64,000 nucleotides of DNA from Actinomadura syzygii (GTDB lineage Bacteria; Actinomycetota; Actinomycetes; Streptosporangiales; Streptosporangiaceae), in the NCBI RefSeq assembly GCF_008085905.1, contig NZ_VSFF01000003.1, positions 62,001 to 126,000 on the forward strand, in the 5' to 3' direction. The translations under genes and the position numbers were made by a program. Below the pieces are notes generated by a model that did not search any database, was not told where the DNA came from, and saw only the letters and a list, made by a program, of their open reading frames with translations. Of the stretch, positions 15,517-22,755 are shown in pieces (position 1 is the stretch's first letter; each line of letters opens with the position of its first letter).

Positions 15517-16143
15517 TCACACGATGAGCAGGATGAAGATCGCGCAGCAGGCGATGTTGATCAGCCAGCTGTGGGTGTCCATCCACTCCCGCACCGCGGG
15601 CATGGCGCGCGCCGCCCGCCGGTGGAACAGCAGGAGCGCGAGCAGCGGCAGTGCCGCGATCAGGACGGTGGCGCCGATGAACACCGCCGCCGAGCCGACG
15701 CCCGCGTGGTGCTGCTCGAGGTTGGCCCCGACGGTCAGCATCACCATGATGTCCGACGGCATCAGCAGGATCACCAGCAGCCCGGTCTTGAGCGCCCTGG
15801 CGGGACCGGCGGTCATCAGCGTCTCGAGCCACTTGGGCGGCTTCGCCGTCGCCCGCTTCCGGTAGTTCCGCACCATCGCGGCCACCAGCAGGGCGATCAG
15901 CACGAACTGGATGATCTTCCCGACGGACGAGTCGTCGGAGGCGTCGCCCAGCGAGACGCCGTGACCCACCAGCGCGAAGATCCCGCGCGTGATCGCGACT
16001 CCGGCGGTCACCGCGACGAGCACGCCGGCCAGGAACGCCAGCGAGACCCGCACCGCCCCGGGCACCGTCACCAGGATGATCGCGGCCATGATCTGGGGCC
16101 CCGCCATCATCGTGATGGCGAGGGGGAGGATCTGAAGGCTCAT
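15517..16143 (-). CDS. GAP family (SfLAP/sulfolipid-addressing-like) membrane protein
   Basis: The 208-residue protein has about six hydrophobic segments: an N-terminal MSLQILPLAITMMAGPQIMAAIILV, two near residues 30-60 and 80-95, and three in the C-terminal half. A basic loop YRKRATAKPPKWLETL lies in the middle, followed by LKTGLLVILLMPSDIMVML. This layout fits the actinobacterial GAP/Sap family, whose mycobacterial member helps place a cell-surface glycolipid. A transport or cell-envelope role is inferred. ATG 16143 follows GGAGGG on the minus strand. In the uninterrupted chromosome it would sit 87 bases after the oxidoreductase stop. Confidence 0.8.
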   Translation of the reverse strand: MSLQILPLAITMMAGPQIMAAIILVTVPGAVRVSLAFLAGVLVAVTAGVAITRGIFALVGHGVSLGDASDDSSVGKIIQFVLIALLVAAMVRNYRKRATAKPPKWLETLMTAGPARALKTGLLVILLMPSDIMVMLTVGANLEQHHAGVGSAAVFIGATVLIAALPLLALLLFHRRAARAMPAVREWMDTHSWLINIACCAIFILLIV

Positions 16144-16230
16144 GTTCCCTCCGCGGGACGACGGCGGGGAACTACCCGCGCAACCGTCCGCGAAGAGGAG
16201 TGATCGGCAAGCGTTGGCCGGCGCTCACCG

Positions 16231-16570
16231 TTATTTGACCGTCTCCTGGCGGTCCGGGATCGCGGTGATCTCGACGCGGGTGTCGTGGAAGACCGGGCCG
16301 CCGCCGAGGTCGGTGGCGCGCTCGGCGACGACCGCGTTGGCGTTCGCGCCGCCCGCGAGCTTGGCCCAGTGCCCCTTGGTCGTCGCTGCAACCCCGGGCC
16401 TGACCTCGTCAGATACCGTCAGTGTCGCGTCGAAGGAACCCCGGTCGTTGCCGACCCGGACCGGCTGCCCGTCGCTGAGCCCGCGCGCCCGCGCGTCGTC
16501 GGTGTGCATCCGGACGGTGAGGGCGCCCGCCCTCCGCCGCAGCTCCGGGTTGTTGGCGAACTGGGTGTTC
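16231..16570 (-). pseudogene. Orphaned 3' end of the molybdopterin oxidoreductase gene
   Basis: This piece encodes the last ~113 residues of the oxidoreductase, from NTQFANNPELRRRAG to AIPDRQETVK and a TAA at 16231-16233. It is almost identical to codons near the end of the full gene at 24349-26409, but is cut off from it by the island. Only a TTG at 16602 could open the frame, with no ribosome-binding site, so it is not expected to be translated. Its stop codon and downstream flank are the native ones. Confidence 0.85.
16256..16570. repeat. Left 315-bp direct repeat (attachment-type)
   Basis: Bases 16256-16570 match 24374-24688 base for base except 16261 (C) versus 24379 (T). The repeat covers the last ~105 codons of the molybdopterin oxidoreductase gene and marks the left border of the inserted island. 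Identity stops sharply at both edges. Confidence 0.9.
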
Positions 16571-16636
16571 TGTACGGCATCCTGCTGCGACCAGCGGCGC
16601 AATGGCGAATCGCGGCTCTGACCTAGCGGAACACTT

Positions 16637-16723
16637 CCCCAGAGTTCCCGAAGAGGTCACCCCTCTTCCCGGCGTCAGGTGCACTCGATGTGCACTGCCG
16701 GGAAGACTTCGGGAACTCTGGGG
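16637..16723. repeat. 87-nt hairpin at the left end of the island
   Basis: CCCCAGAGTTCCCGAAG (16637-16653) pairs perfectly with its complement at 16707-16723. Inside, TTCCCGGC (16666-16673) pairs with GCCGGGAA (16697-16704). The apex (16678-16696) reads GGTGCACTCGATGTGCACT, itself containing two GTGCAC boxes, and recurs with two changes at the right end of the island (24342-24360). It is in no gene, 52 bases before the HAD gene start. Possible roles are an integrase or accessory-protein binding region, or a terminator. Confidence 0.7.
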
Positions 16724-16774
16724 GACTGGCCCAATGCACGTCCTCACAGCCGGCTTGGTTCGTACCCTGGGGCA

Positions 16775-17410
16775 GTGATCTCTGTGGTTTTCGACGTCGG
16801 TGAAACCCTTGTGGACGACACCCGGGAGTGGCGGGCATGGGCTGAGTGGCTAGGGGTTCCGCCGCACACGATGTCGGCTCTCGTCGGCGCCGTGACGGCC
16901 CAGGGTCGTGACAACGCAGACGCGCTGCGCCTCATCCAGCCGGGCTTCGACCTCCCCGCCGAACGCAAGGCCCGTATCGCCGCTGGATGCGGTGAGCAGA
17001 TCACGGAGGCTGATCTGTACGGGGACGTCCGCCCTGCTCTGTCCGATCTTCGCTCCCTGGGCCTGTGGGTTGGCATCGCGGGAAACCAGACCTCGCGTGC
17101 AGGTGACTGCCTGCGCTCACTCGATCTGCCTGCTGATGCGATCGCGACCTCGCAGGAGTGGGGAGTGGCCAAGCCGGATCCGGCCTTCTTTGCTCGGGTA
17201 GCGGAGTGGGCGCCCGGCAGCCGGGGCGAGATCGTCTACGTTGGCGATCACCCGGCCAACGACGTCGGGCCGGCCAGGGCCGCGGGCTTGCGGACAGCGC
17301 TCGTGCGCCGGGGACCATGGGGATATCTGTGGGCCGCCGACCCGGACGGCGGCGGGGCCGCGGACTGGGTCGTCGACAGCTTGGCCGACCTTCCCGGCTT
17401 GCTCCGCTGA
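16775..17410 (+). CDS. HAD family hydrolase
   Basis: The 211-residue haloacid dehalogenase-like hydrolase is probably a small-molecule phosphatase. It has motif I VFDVGETLVDD (nucleophile Asp, with Gly at the +2 position), a four-helix cap, motif II GIAGNQT, motif III Lys in AKPDPAFFARV, and motif IV VYVGDHPANDVGPA. GTG 16775 lies 7 bases after a TACCCT -10 box (16763-16768), so the transcript is probably leaderless. It is the first gene of the island cargo and is followed after 65 bases by the XRE regulator. Such HAD/XRE pairs are known as actinobacterial neighbours, but the substrate is unknown. Confidence 0.8.
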   Translation: MISVVFDVGETLVDDTREWRAWAEWLGVPPHTMSALVGAVTAQGRDNADALRLIQPGFDLPAERKARIAAGCGEQITEADLYGDVRPALSDLRSLGLWVGIAGNQTSRAGDCLRSLDLPADAIATSQEWGVAKPDPAFFARVAEWAPGSRGEIVYVGDHPANDVGPARAAGLRTALVRRGPWGYLWAADPDGGGAADWVVDSLADLPGLLR

Positions 17411-17475
17411 GGTCTGGCGCTCGACGGCGGCGGGCTGTGTACCTTTGCTCACTGGGACCGACCACGGAGCGTGTG

Positions 17476-18666
17476 GTGACCAGGGACAGGCGGATCGGCC
17501 ATCGCATCGCCGCCAAGCGAGTGGCGCGGCGCCTCACTCAGCGGCAACTGGCCGGGAACGCGCATATCTCACTCAGCGCGTTACGCAAGGTCGAGCAGGG
17601 CAGCCGTCCTGTCACCGACCGAGTTCTGGAGTCGATCGCCGATGCGCTCGGTGTCGAGCCGGAGGCCCTCACCGACCGCCGGGTTCAGACCGACAGCCGG
17701 GTGCACGCCGTAATCCCCGACATCCGCGTCGCCATCGACGCCTACGACGTTCCTGATGACGGTCCCGTGCGCCCCCTGGCACGGCTGCGCGAGCTGACCG
17801 AGAATGCGACGAAGCGCCGCCTGACCTCGCAGTACACGCGCCTCGCCGAAGAACTCCCCCCGTTGCTCGGCGAGTTATCGCGTGCCGTGCTCGAAGAAGG
17901 AACCGAGCAGCGCTCTGCGGCGGGCCTGCTCGCCGTCGCCTACCGATCCGCCGACGCCGTCGCCTACAAGTACGGCTACTACGACCTGTCCGCCCGCCTG
18001 ATCGAATTGATGCGCCGATCTGCACAAGCCGCGGAAGATCCGACCCTGATCGCCACCGCCGCCTACGTCCGGACCGAGGTGTTCTTCGCGGGAAGCCGCA
18101 ATCTCGCCCCTGGGCTGAGGGCTCTGGAGAACGCGCTGGACGAGATGCCCGATCCAACCTCACCCGAGCTGCGGGCCGCAGCAGGCGCCCTGCACATGCG
18201 CGCCGCCGTCGTGGCCGCCAGACTGACCGAGGACTTCGCGTCCGTCAGCGATCACCTCCAGGCGGCCCGGCGTCTTGCTCGGGAGACCCCGGAGGGGATC
18301 TACAACGGGACCGCCTTCGGTCCAGCCTCCCTGCATGTGCACGAGGTCTCGGTCGCCGTTGAACTCGGGGACGCGGCGCGTGCCGTCGAGCTCGCGTCAG
18401 GAGGCGAGGGCGCCCACGGGAACGCGCGCCTGGACAGCCTCCCAGCCGAACGCCGCTCGCACTACTTCATCGACCTGGCACGCGCCCAACTGTGGCTGGG
18501 CCTGCGTGACGAGGTGTTCGGGTCGCTCCAGATGGCCCGGCAGATCGCTCCCCAGCATGTGCGCGAGCATCCATTCGTCCACGATGCCCTCGTCACCCTG
18601 CTTCGTCTCCACGTGTCCCCTCCGTACGCCCTTGTGGCATTCGCGGAGTGGGCACGGGCCATTTAG
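17476..18666 (+). CDS. XRE family regulator with large helical C-terminus
   Basis: The 396-residue protein has a classical XRE helix-turn-helix at about residues 6-60 (GHRIAAKRVARRLTQRQLAGNAHISLSALRKVEQGSR). A long Ala/Leu-rich helical domain follows, with ATAAYVRTEVFFAGS, LRAAAGALHMRAAVVAARL and SHYFIDLARAQLWLGL, consistent with TPR-like repeats of the type found in actinobacterial signal-responsive XRE proteins. GTG 17476 follows GGAG at 17465-17468. It sits between the HAD gene and the unknown-gene operon and is the likely regulator of the cargo. A GTGACAC/GTGTCAC hairpin follows 14 bases after the stop. Confidence 0.85.
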   Translation: MTRDRRIGHRIAAKRVARRLTQRQLAGNAHISLSALRKVEQGSRPVTDRVLESIADALGVEPEALTDRRVQTDSRVHAVIPDIRVAIDAYDVPDDGPVRPLARLRELTENATKRRLTSQYTRLAEELPPLLGELSRAVLEEGTEQRSAAGLLAVAYRSADAVAYKYGYYDLSARLIELMRRSAQAAEDPTLIATAAYVRTEVFFAGSRNLAPGLRALENALDEMPDPTSPELRAAAGALHMRAAVVAARLTEDFASVSDHLQAARRLARETPEGIYNGTAFGPASLHVHEVSVAVELGDAARAVELASGGEGAHGNARLDSLPAERRSHYFIDLARAQLWLGLRDEVFGSLQMARQIAPQHVREHPFVHDALVTLLRLHVSPPYALVAFAEWARAI

Positions 18667-18680
18667 CCAGCTCAGAGCCG

Positions 18681-18699
18681 GTGACACCAGGTGTGTCAC
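18681..18699 (+). terminator. Weak terminator hairpin after the XRE gene
   Basis: GTGACAC (18681-18687) pairs with GTGTCAC (18693-18699) around five bases, then TTCCC. The stem is only 7 bp, so the call is tentative. Confidence 0.35.
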
Positions 18700-18779
18700 T
18701 TCCCAGCCTTGTCGGCCATCAGCATCGGTGCGTGGACGTAGGCCGCCGAACGGCAGCCCGTCCGCCTGGCCATAAAGAC

Positions 18780-18818
18780 GGCCCCGGCTGGCGCGCGAAC
18801 GCCAGGTGTTCCGGGGCC
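18780..18818 (+). promoter_or_regulatory. Composite hairpin in the leader of the unknown-gene operon
   Basis: GGCCCCGG (18780-18787) pairs with CCGGGGCC (18811-18818); within it CTGGCG pairs with CGCCAG around six bases, leaving GTGTT bulged. It sits 26 bases before ATG 18845 in the 178-base gap after the XRE gene. It could end transcription or regulate entry into the operon. Confidence 0.4.
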
Positions 18819-18844
18819 TGACCGGAAACGAGGTCCGGCTGACG

Positions 18845-19306
18845 ATGACGATATCCGAGAAGTTGACCCGGCTCCGCGAGGAGAACCCGGGCTGGCAGAT
18901 CGAGTACGACCAAACCCGGCCCGTCCCGTGGCTGGCCATCCGCGAGCCGTCGCAGAAGTGGACCGGCGGGCACTCGGTCGCCGAGGCCAAGCTCCCCGGA
19001 CTACTCGGACGGCTCATGGCCCAGGCCGTCGACCTGTCGGCGCTCGTGCCCACCAAGGACGCGCTCCCGCACGCCGAGCGCATGCAGCACCTGACCAACC
19101 TGCGCCGGTGGTTCCCCGAGTGGGCGTTCGAGCTGCGCGAGACCCAGCCGGTCTGGCACGCCCAGCGCAACTACGCCGACTACGTCGACCGGCCCGCCGC
19201 GGTCGGCGAGATGTACGGCAACGACCCGAACGAGTTGGCGCTGCTGCTCTTACGGCTCCCGAAGTTCGAGGTCGGGGTCGGGGAGGACCAGGAGGACGAG
19301 CGGTGA
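18845..19306 (+). CDS. Hypothetical protein, island operon gene 1
   Basis: The 153-residue protein is soluble, charged and Trp-rich: MTISEKLTRLREENPGWQIEYDQ, PWLAIREPSQKWTGGHSVAEAKLPGLLGRLM, LRRWFPEWAFELRETQPVWHAQR. I do not recognise a family. The N-terminal LREENPGW-x-I pattern and alternating short helices and strands suggest a small alpha/beta domain, possibly duplicated (PGWQIEYDQTRPVPWLA and PEWAFELRETQPVWHAQ look alike). ATG 18845 was preferred; GTG 18806 would place the start inside the upstream hairpin. Its stop overlaps the GTG of the next gene (GTGA). It is the first of a same-strand series that runs to 21685. Confidence 0.6.
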   Translation: MTISEKLTRLREENPGWQIEYDQTRPVPWLAIREPSQKWTGGHSVAEAKLPGLLGRLMAQAVDLSALVPTKDALPHAERMQHLTNLRRWFPEWAFELRETQPVWHAQRNYADYVDRPAAVGEMYGNDPNELALLLLRLPKFEVGVGEDQEDER

Positions 19307-19602
19307 TCGGCCCGCGCTACGCGGGTGAGGCCGAGCGCGCGATCGCCGGGTTCGATGTGTACGAGCTGCCCGACGGGTCGTGGCGCGCCGTGTCCAAGCG
19401 GGACGACCGGCGGGTGGTCGAGCACGAGCAGTGGGGCGAGCTGGCCTGGGCGTGCGTCTCGTCCCGGATCGCGGAGGACCTGCGTGTCGCGGGCGAGGAA
19501 CTCGCCGCGCGGATGGCCGAGCCCGGCCGCGCCTGGCGCAACGACCCCGGCGAGAAGGCCGACGCCCCACCGCACGACACCGCGCGGGAACCGCGCCGCT
19601 GA
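19303..19602 (+). CDS. Hypothetical protein, island operon gene 2
   Basis: The 99-residue protein starts at GTG 19303, overlapping the previous stop by four bases, with GGAGG at 19291-19295 as its ribosome-binding site. It reads YAGEAERAIAGFDVYELPDGSWRAVSKRDDRRVVEHEQWGELAWACVSSRI, with a helical end and an acidic/basic tail. No family is recognised. The YELPDGSWRAVSK strand pair followed by a helix suggests a small alpha/beta fold. Tight coupling to gene 1 implies joint function. Confidence 0.6.
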   Translation: MIGPRYAGEAERAIAGFDVYELPDGSWRAVSKRDDRRVVEHEQWGELAWACVSSRIAEDLRVAGEELAARMAEPGRAWRNDPGEKADAPPHDTAREPRR

Positions 19603-19699
19603 GCCAGGGCGGCGCTGTCGGCCGACAACGCCCCCTGTCCCGGCCGCGCCGCCCTTCCAATCCAGCACATCCAGAGATCGAACGAGACGAGGAAGACCG

Positions 19700-20026
19700 A
19701 TGCAGCTCTACGGGCAGGTGGATTCGCTCTATGACGCCGTTCGGGCCCGCGCGCCGGAGGTACAGGCGGCCTGTGTTAACCCCGGCCACCTCTCGACGGC
19801 GAAGGGCGAGGGCGGGACGGACAGCGCCGAGCCGACGCGGTACCTGCGCGTCAGCTACGGGTCGAGCGGCCCCCGCCGCATCGTCTGGGACGCCAACCTC
19901 GAAACCTACCGGTGGGACAGCGGCCCGGACATCGGCGCCCAGCTCGGCAGCGACCCCGGCGAGGCCGCCGCCCGCATCGCCCGGACGCTCGGCGCGCCGC
20001 TCGACCCCGCCCCGGCCGCCGAGTGA
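19700..20026 (+). CDS. Hypothetical protein, island operon gene 3 (paralog of gene 4)
   Basis: The 108-residue protein begins QLYGQVDSLYDAVRARAPEVQAACV and ends with VSYGSSGPRRIVWDANLETYRW, then DPGEAAARIARTLGAPL. The same pattern recurs in the next protein (QIFGPAEKLDAAVRRIAPQV, then GPLVLGWDGQTYRRW, then DPEDAARRAAEMLGARI), so they are tandem paralogs. The fold reads as helix, beta sheet with a GP-x-x-(I/L)-x-WD strand, and a C-terminal helix. ATG 19700 has GAGGAAG upstream. The function is unknown. Confidence 0.6.
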   Translation: MQLYGQVDSLYDAVRARAPEVQAACVNPGHLSTAKGEGGTDSAEPTRYLRVSYGSSGPRRIVWDANLETYRWDSGPDIGAQLGSDPGEAAARIARTLGAPLDPAPAAE

Positions 20027-20080
20027 GCCGTCGACACCCGCCGGCAGACGCGCCCCTCCACCGACCAGAAAGGCGATTCC

Positions 20081-20500
20081 GTGGGCTGCTGCAACAACAC
20101 CCCGCCCTATGACGAGCAGTTCTGCGGCTGCCCCGCAGGCTGCGACTGCAAATGCGCCACCGTGTGCTGCTGCGACGGCGAACACCTCGCCCGGCTCGCC
20201 GCCGCCGGAGGCATGACCCAGATATTCGGCCCCGCCGAGAAGCTCGACGCGGCCGTCCGCCGCATCGCCCCGCAGGTCTCGGTCTCCGCCGTCCGCGACG
20301 AGGACTCCGGCCTGACCCGCGTGCACATCACCTACCGCAACCGGGGACCCCTGGTCCTCGGCTGGGACGGCCAGACCTACCGCCGCTGGACGCCCGACGA
20401 CGGCTACGGCGCGATCCTCCCGCCCGACCCCGAGGACGCCGCCCGCCGCGCCGCCGAGATGCTCGGCGCCCGCATCCCGACGGCCACCCTGCGGCCTTAG
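20081..20500 (+). CDS. Cysteine-rich hypothetical protein, island operon gene 4
   Basis: The 139-residue protein has ten cysteines within residues 3-31 (CC near the start, CGC, CDCKC, then CCC), followed by a domain paralogous to the preceding gene product. The cysteine cluster could bind metal, as in metallothioneins, or form disulfides; there is no signal peptide, so metal or Fe-S binding is more likely than secretion (inference). GTG 20081 follows AAAGG at 20068-20072. A methyltransferase gene follows 70 bases downstream. A modified-peptide precursor was considered, but the Cys-rich part is N-terminal and the domain behind it is conserved with its paralog. Confidence 0.6.
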   Translation: MGCCNNTPPYDEQFCGCPAGCDCKCATVCCCDGEHLARLAAAGGMTQIFGPAEKLDAAVRRIAPQVSVSAVRDEDSGLTRVHITYRNRGPLVLGWDGQTYRRWTPDDGYGAILPPDPEDAARRAAEMLGARIPTATLRP

Positions 20501-20570
20501 AGTTCCGCGGCCCGGGTCAACTGGCGCGCACCCGGGCCGCGGCCCCCACCCTCGCGCGCTGGAGGAGTCC

Positions 20571-21341
20571 ATGAACGAGACCGCATGCATGCCGACCGGC
20601 CCGCGACCGCACGGCGCGACCCCCGACGACGGGTATGGCGCGCTGCTGCGCGACGCGCACGCCGCCGGTCCCCGGCGCGGCACCCACCTGCAGATCATCG
20701 AACGCGACGACGGCTTCGTCAGCATCGAAGACGCCTACCGGTACTTCACCCGGCCGGACGAGTGGCTGCCCGTGGAGCGGCAGGCCGTCGCGCTCGCGAC
20801 CGGCCGCGTCCTGGACATCGGCTGCGCGGCGGGCCGCCACATGCTCGCCCTGACCGGCGACCACGAGACTGTCGGGCTCGACCCCTCACCCGGCGCGGTC
20901 GCGGTCGCCCGCGAGCAAGGCTTGGACGTGCGCATCGGCACCGTGACCGAGCCCGGCGACGTCGGCACTTTCGACACGTTGCTCATGCTCGGCGGCAACC
21001 TCGGCTTACTGGGCAGCCGCGAGCACGCGCCCGACGTCCTGGACAGCCTGACCCGGCTGGCCCGGCCGGACGCGCGGCTGCTGGCGATCGGGCACGACCC
21101 GCACACCGCCGCCCCCGAGCACCGCGCCTACCATCAGCGCAACCGGGAGTGCGGCCGGATGCCCGGACAGGTCCGGATGCGAGTCCGCTACAAGACCTGG
21201 ACGTCGGAGTGGTTCGACCGGCTGCTGCTCAGCCCCGACGAGCTGCGCCACCTGCTCACCGGTTCCGCGTGGACTCTGCAGACGGCCACCCGTTCGCCCG
21301 GCACCGGCTTCTACCTGGCCGAGCTGACGTGCAACCCGTGA
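20571..21341 (+). CDS. Class I SAM-dependent methyltransferase
   Basis: The 256-residue protein has the SAM-binding motif I GRVLDIGCAAGRHMLAL near residue 80, followed by TVGLDPSPGAVAVARE and a FDTLLMLGGNLGLLGS segment in the motif II-III region. This marks a Methyltransf_11/25-type class I fold. It ends with a beta-strand-rich RMRVRYKTWTSEWF section that may shape the acceptor site. The substrate is unknown. ATG 20571 has GGAGGAG upstream. It is on the same strand as the paralog pair and may modify one of the operon products or a small molecule. Confidence 0.8.
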   Translation: MNETACMPTGPRPHGATPDDGYGALLRDAHAAGPRRGTHLQIIERDDGFVSIEDAYRYFTRPDEWLPVERQAVALATGRVLDIGCAAGRHMLALTGDHETVGLDPSPGAVAVAREQGLDVRIGTVTEPGDVGTFDTLLMLGGNLGLLGSREHAPDVLDSLTRLARPDARLLAIGHDPHTAAPEHRAYHQRNRECGRMPGQVRMRVRYKTWTSEWFDRLLLSPDELRHLLTGSAWTLQTATRSPGTGFYLAELTCNP

Positions 21342-21388
21342 CGTCGAACCCACCCCGTCCGCAGGGCTCGGGTGCTAGGACAGGTGGC

Positions 21389-21685
21389 ATGACCCACGAC
21401 GCAGACGTCCTCGCGAGGTTGGACGCCCTGGCCGACAAGGTGACCACGATCGCCGAAACGCTCGGCGCGACGGGCGAACCGGCCAAGGCCCGCCACGCGG
21501 CCGTGCCCGGCGTGGACCGGCTCACCGCCGCCGACGTCATGAAGGCGGGCTTCGCCACCACCCGGCTCGCGACCGGGTACAGCCTGGAACAGGTCGACGC
21601 CTTCCTCGACCGCGTCGCCGAGGAGATCACCATGCTGACCTTCGAGCGGGACGAGGCCCGCCGGGAACGCGACGCCCTCCGGTAG
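21389..21685 (+). CDS. DivIVA-domain protein
   Basis: The 98-residue protein carries the DivIVA N-terminal signature TAADVMKAGFATTRLATGYSLEQVDAFLDRVAEEITML near residues 47-85. The pattern F-x-T-x-R...GY-x-x-x-x-VD-x-FLD-x-V is clear, and it ends in a short charged helix. Full DivIVA/Wag31 proteins have long coiled coils; this one stops after the membrane-binding N-domain, so it is a stand-alone small relative. An N-terminal helix (VLARLDALADKVTTIAETLG) could dimerise. It is the last gene of the series before a strong terminator. Confidence 0.7.
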   Translation: MTHDADVLARLDALADKVTTIAETLGATGEPAKARHAAVPGVDRLTAADVMKAGFATTRLATGYSLEQVDAFLDRVAEEITMLTFERDEARRERDALR

Positions 21686-21801
21686 ACCCGCATCGCAGAA
21701 GCCTCCGCCCATCTGCGACGAACCGGGCGGGGGCCGCAGGAGGCACGCAGGCGCAGTCAACTCCCGAGGATCAACCTCGGCATCCCAACCGTTGGTTGAA
21801 A

Positions 21802-21839
21802 CGTCCCGTCCTCCCCGCCGGAGCGGGGAGGACGGGACG
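21802..21839. terminator. Strong terminator at the end of the island operon
   Basis: CGTCCCGTCCTCCCCGC (21802-21818) pairs perfectly with GCGGGGAGGACGGGACG (21823-21839), a 17-bp stem with a CGGA tetraloop. It lies between the DivIVA-domain gene and the convergent secreted-protein gene, so it can act in both directions. Confidence 0.8.
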
Positions 21840-21916
21840 CGGGTCACGGCTGCGGGCTCCTGACGCCGTGGCACGTCTCCTCGCGCTACGGCCGGGGGCC
21901 AGTGTCAGAATGAGGG

Positions 21917-22279
21917 TCAGCCCAGAGCCTGGAAGCAGCGGAAGGCGCCATACCCAGTGCTGCCTGGCCTGATCACGGTGGGTGGATAGGAGGTGCAGTT
22001 CTGGTCGGAGTAGGCCCGGAGGACCTTGTCGGTCCCGTTATGGATCTGATCCGCCACACGGACGCTGCCGCCAGCGTCGGCGGTTTTGTACCGGACATAG
22101 CCTTGCGGGTTGACGACCTGGCCTTTCTCGAACTGGACCAAGTTCGGATTACGGGTGGGGAAGTAGTAAGTGACAGTGCCGGTTGCGGCGTGCGCGGCGG
22201 CTGGTGCGACCAGCGGCAGGGTCGCGGTGACCGCGAGCGCGGCCAGGGTGGCGCTGGCACGTCGGGTGATGGCTGACAT
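21917..22279 (-). CDS. Small secreted protein
   Basis: The 120-residue protein begins with a signal peptide (MSAITRRASATLAALAVTATLPLVAP-type, with cleavage at AHA near residue 30). The mature ~90-residue domain is rich in beta strands (TVTYYFPTRNPNLVQFEKGQVV, GYVRYKTADAGGSVRVAD) and has two cysteines (NCTSYPP and FRCFQ) that could form one disulfide. No family is recognised. ATG 22279 has AGGAG five bases upstream. It is isolated in the island, reads opposite to the cargo operon, and is followed by lower-GC DNA. Confidence 0.65.
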   Translation of the reverse strand: MSAITRRASATLAALAVTATLPLVAPAAAHAATGTVTYYFPTRNPNLVQFEKGQVVNPQGYVRYKTADAGGSVRVADQIHNGTDKVLRAYSDQNCTSYPPTVIRPGSTGYGAFRCFQALG

Positions 22280-22439
22280 AAGAACTCCTAGCAAGGCTCG
22301 AAGGCGAAGAACACCACCCAACGTTAACTATGTGTAGTTATTCGAACGCAATGCGTGAATAGTCTTGGTTTCTTTGCCGCGCAGTGCCTACGCCAAGGGA
22401 CCGCCATCGGGCTTCCAACCGCTAGTCGATCTTGACTTG

Positions 22440-22565
22440 GTGCAGATAAGCGCTCGGAAGTACAAGGTTCTCGTGGACTGCTGCGCGAGCGTGCCCGCCC
22501 TGGAGGCCGTGCTCGCAGGGGGCGGCCTCACGACGGCGGACCTGGTCGAGGTGCTGCGGACATGA
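22440..22565 (+). CDS. Possible small ORF or gene remnant
   Basis: From GTG 22440 the frame encodes about 41 residues: VQISARKYKVLVDCC, then ASVPALEAVLAGGGLTTADLVEVLRT. The end looks like a genuine amphipathic protein terminus (LTTADLVEVLR), but the open frame has no good start or ribosome-binding site and begins in AT-richer DNA, so it may be the 3' remnant of a lost gene. A hairpin follows directly. Confidence 0.3.
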   Translation: MQISARKYKVLVDCCASVPALEAVLAGGGLTTADLVEVLRT

Positions 22566-22569
22566 CGAA

Positions 22570-22607
22570 ACGGCCCGCCGCCCTCCAGAGGAGGGACGGT
22601 GGGCCGT
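22570..22607 (+). terminator. Terminator-like hairpin after the small ORF
   Basis: ACGGCCC (22570-22576) pairs with GGGCCGT (22601-22607), with an inner CCCTC/GAGGG stem, and TCTCTTGG follows. It starts 5 bases after the ORF stop. Confidence 0.5.
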
Positions 22608-22755
22608 CTCTTGGTGGTGCCCCTTGGCCGAAGCCGCGCCGGTGGCGCACTCGATCGGGGCTGATCGAAGCCTTGGTCGCAGGCCCGAGGCTACGGCACT
22701 CGGGGGTCCGGGGTCCCGGCGCCGGACCTGATCCGCGACCAGGTGTAGGACGGGC

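Larger units (their letters stand above)
22280..22755. other. Mostly non-coding stretch inside the island
   Basis: This 476-base stretch includes an AT-richer patch at about 22315-22365 (likely promoter of the secreted-protein gene), the small ORF at 22440-22565, and a hairpin at 22570-22607. Nothing convincing is seen from 22608 to 22755. Confidence 0.5.

Noticed and set aside
16231..16602. Reading the left repeat as a separate 123-residue gene
   Set aside because: Its only start is a TTG without a ribosome-binding site and the text is the C-terminus of the oxidoreductase; it is a severed gene end.
20081..20180. The Cys-rich N-terminus as a ribosomally made, modified peptide precursor
   Set aside because: A conserved domain shared with the neighbouring paralog follows the cysteines, and no lanthipeptide, radical-SAM or protease maturation gene is near; a metal-binding extension is simpler.
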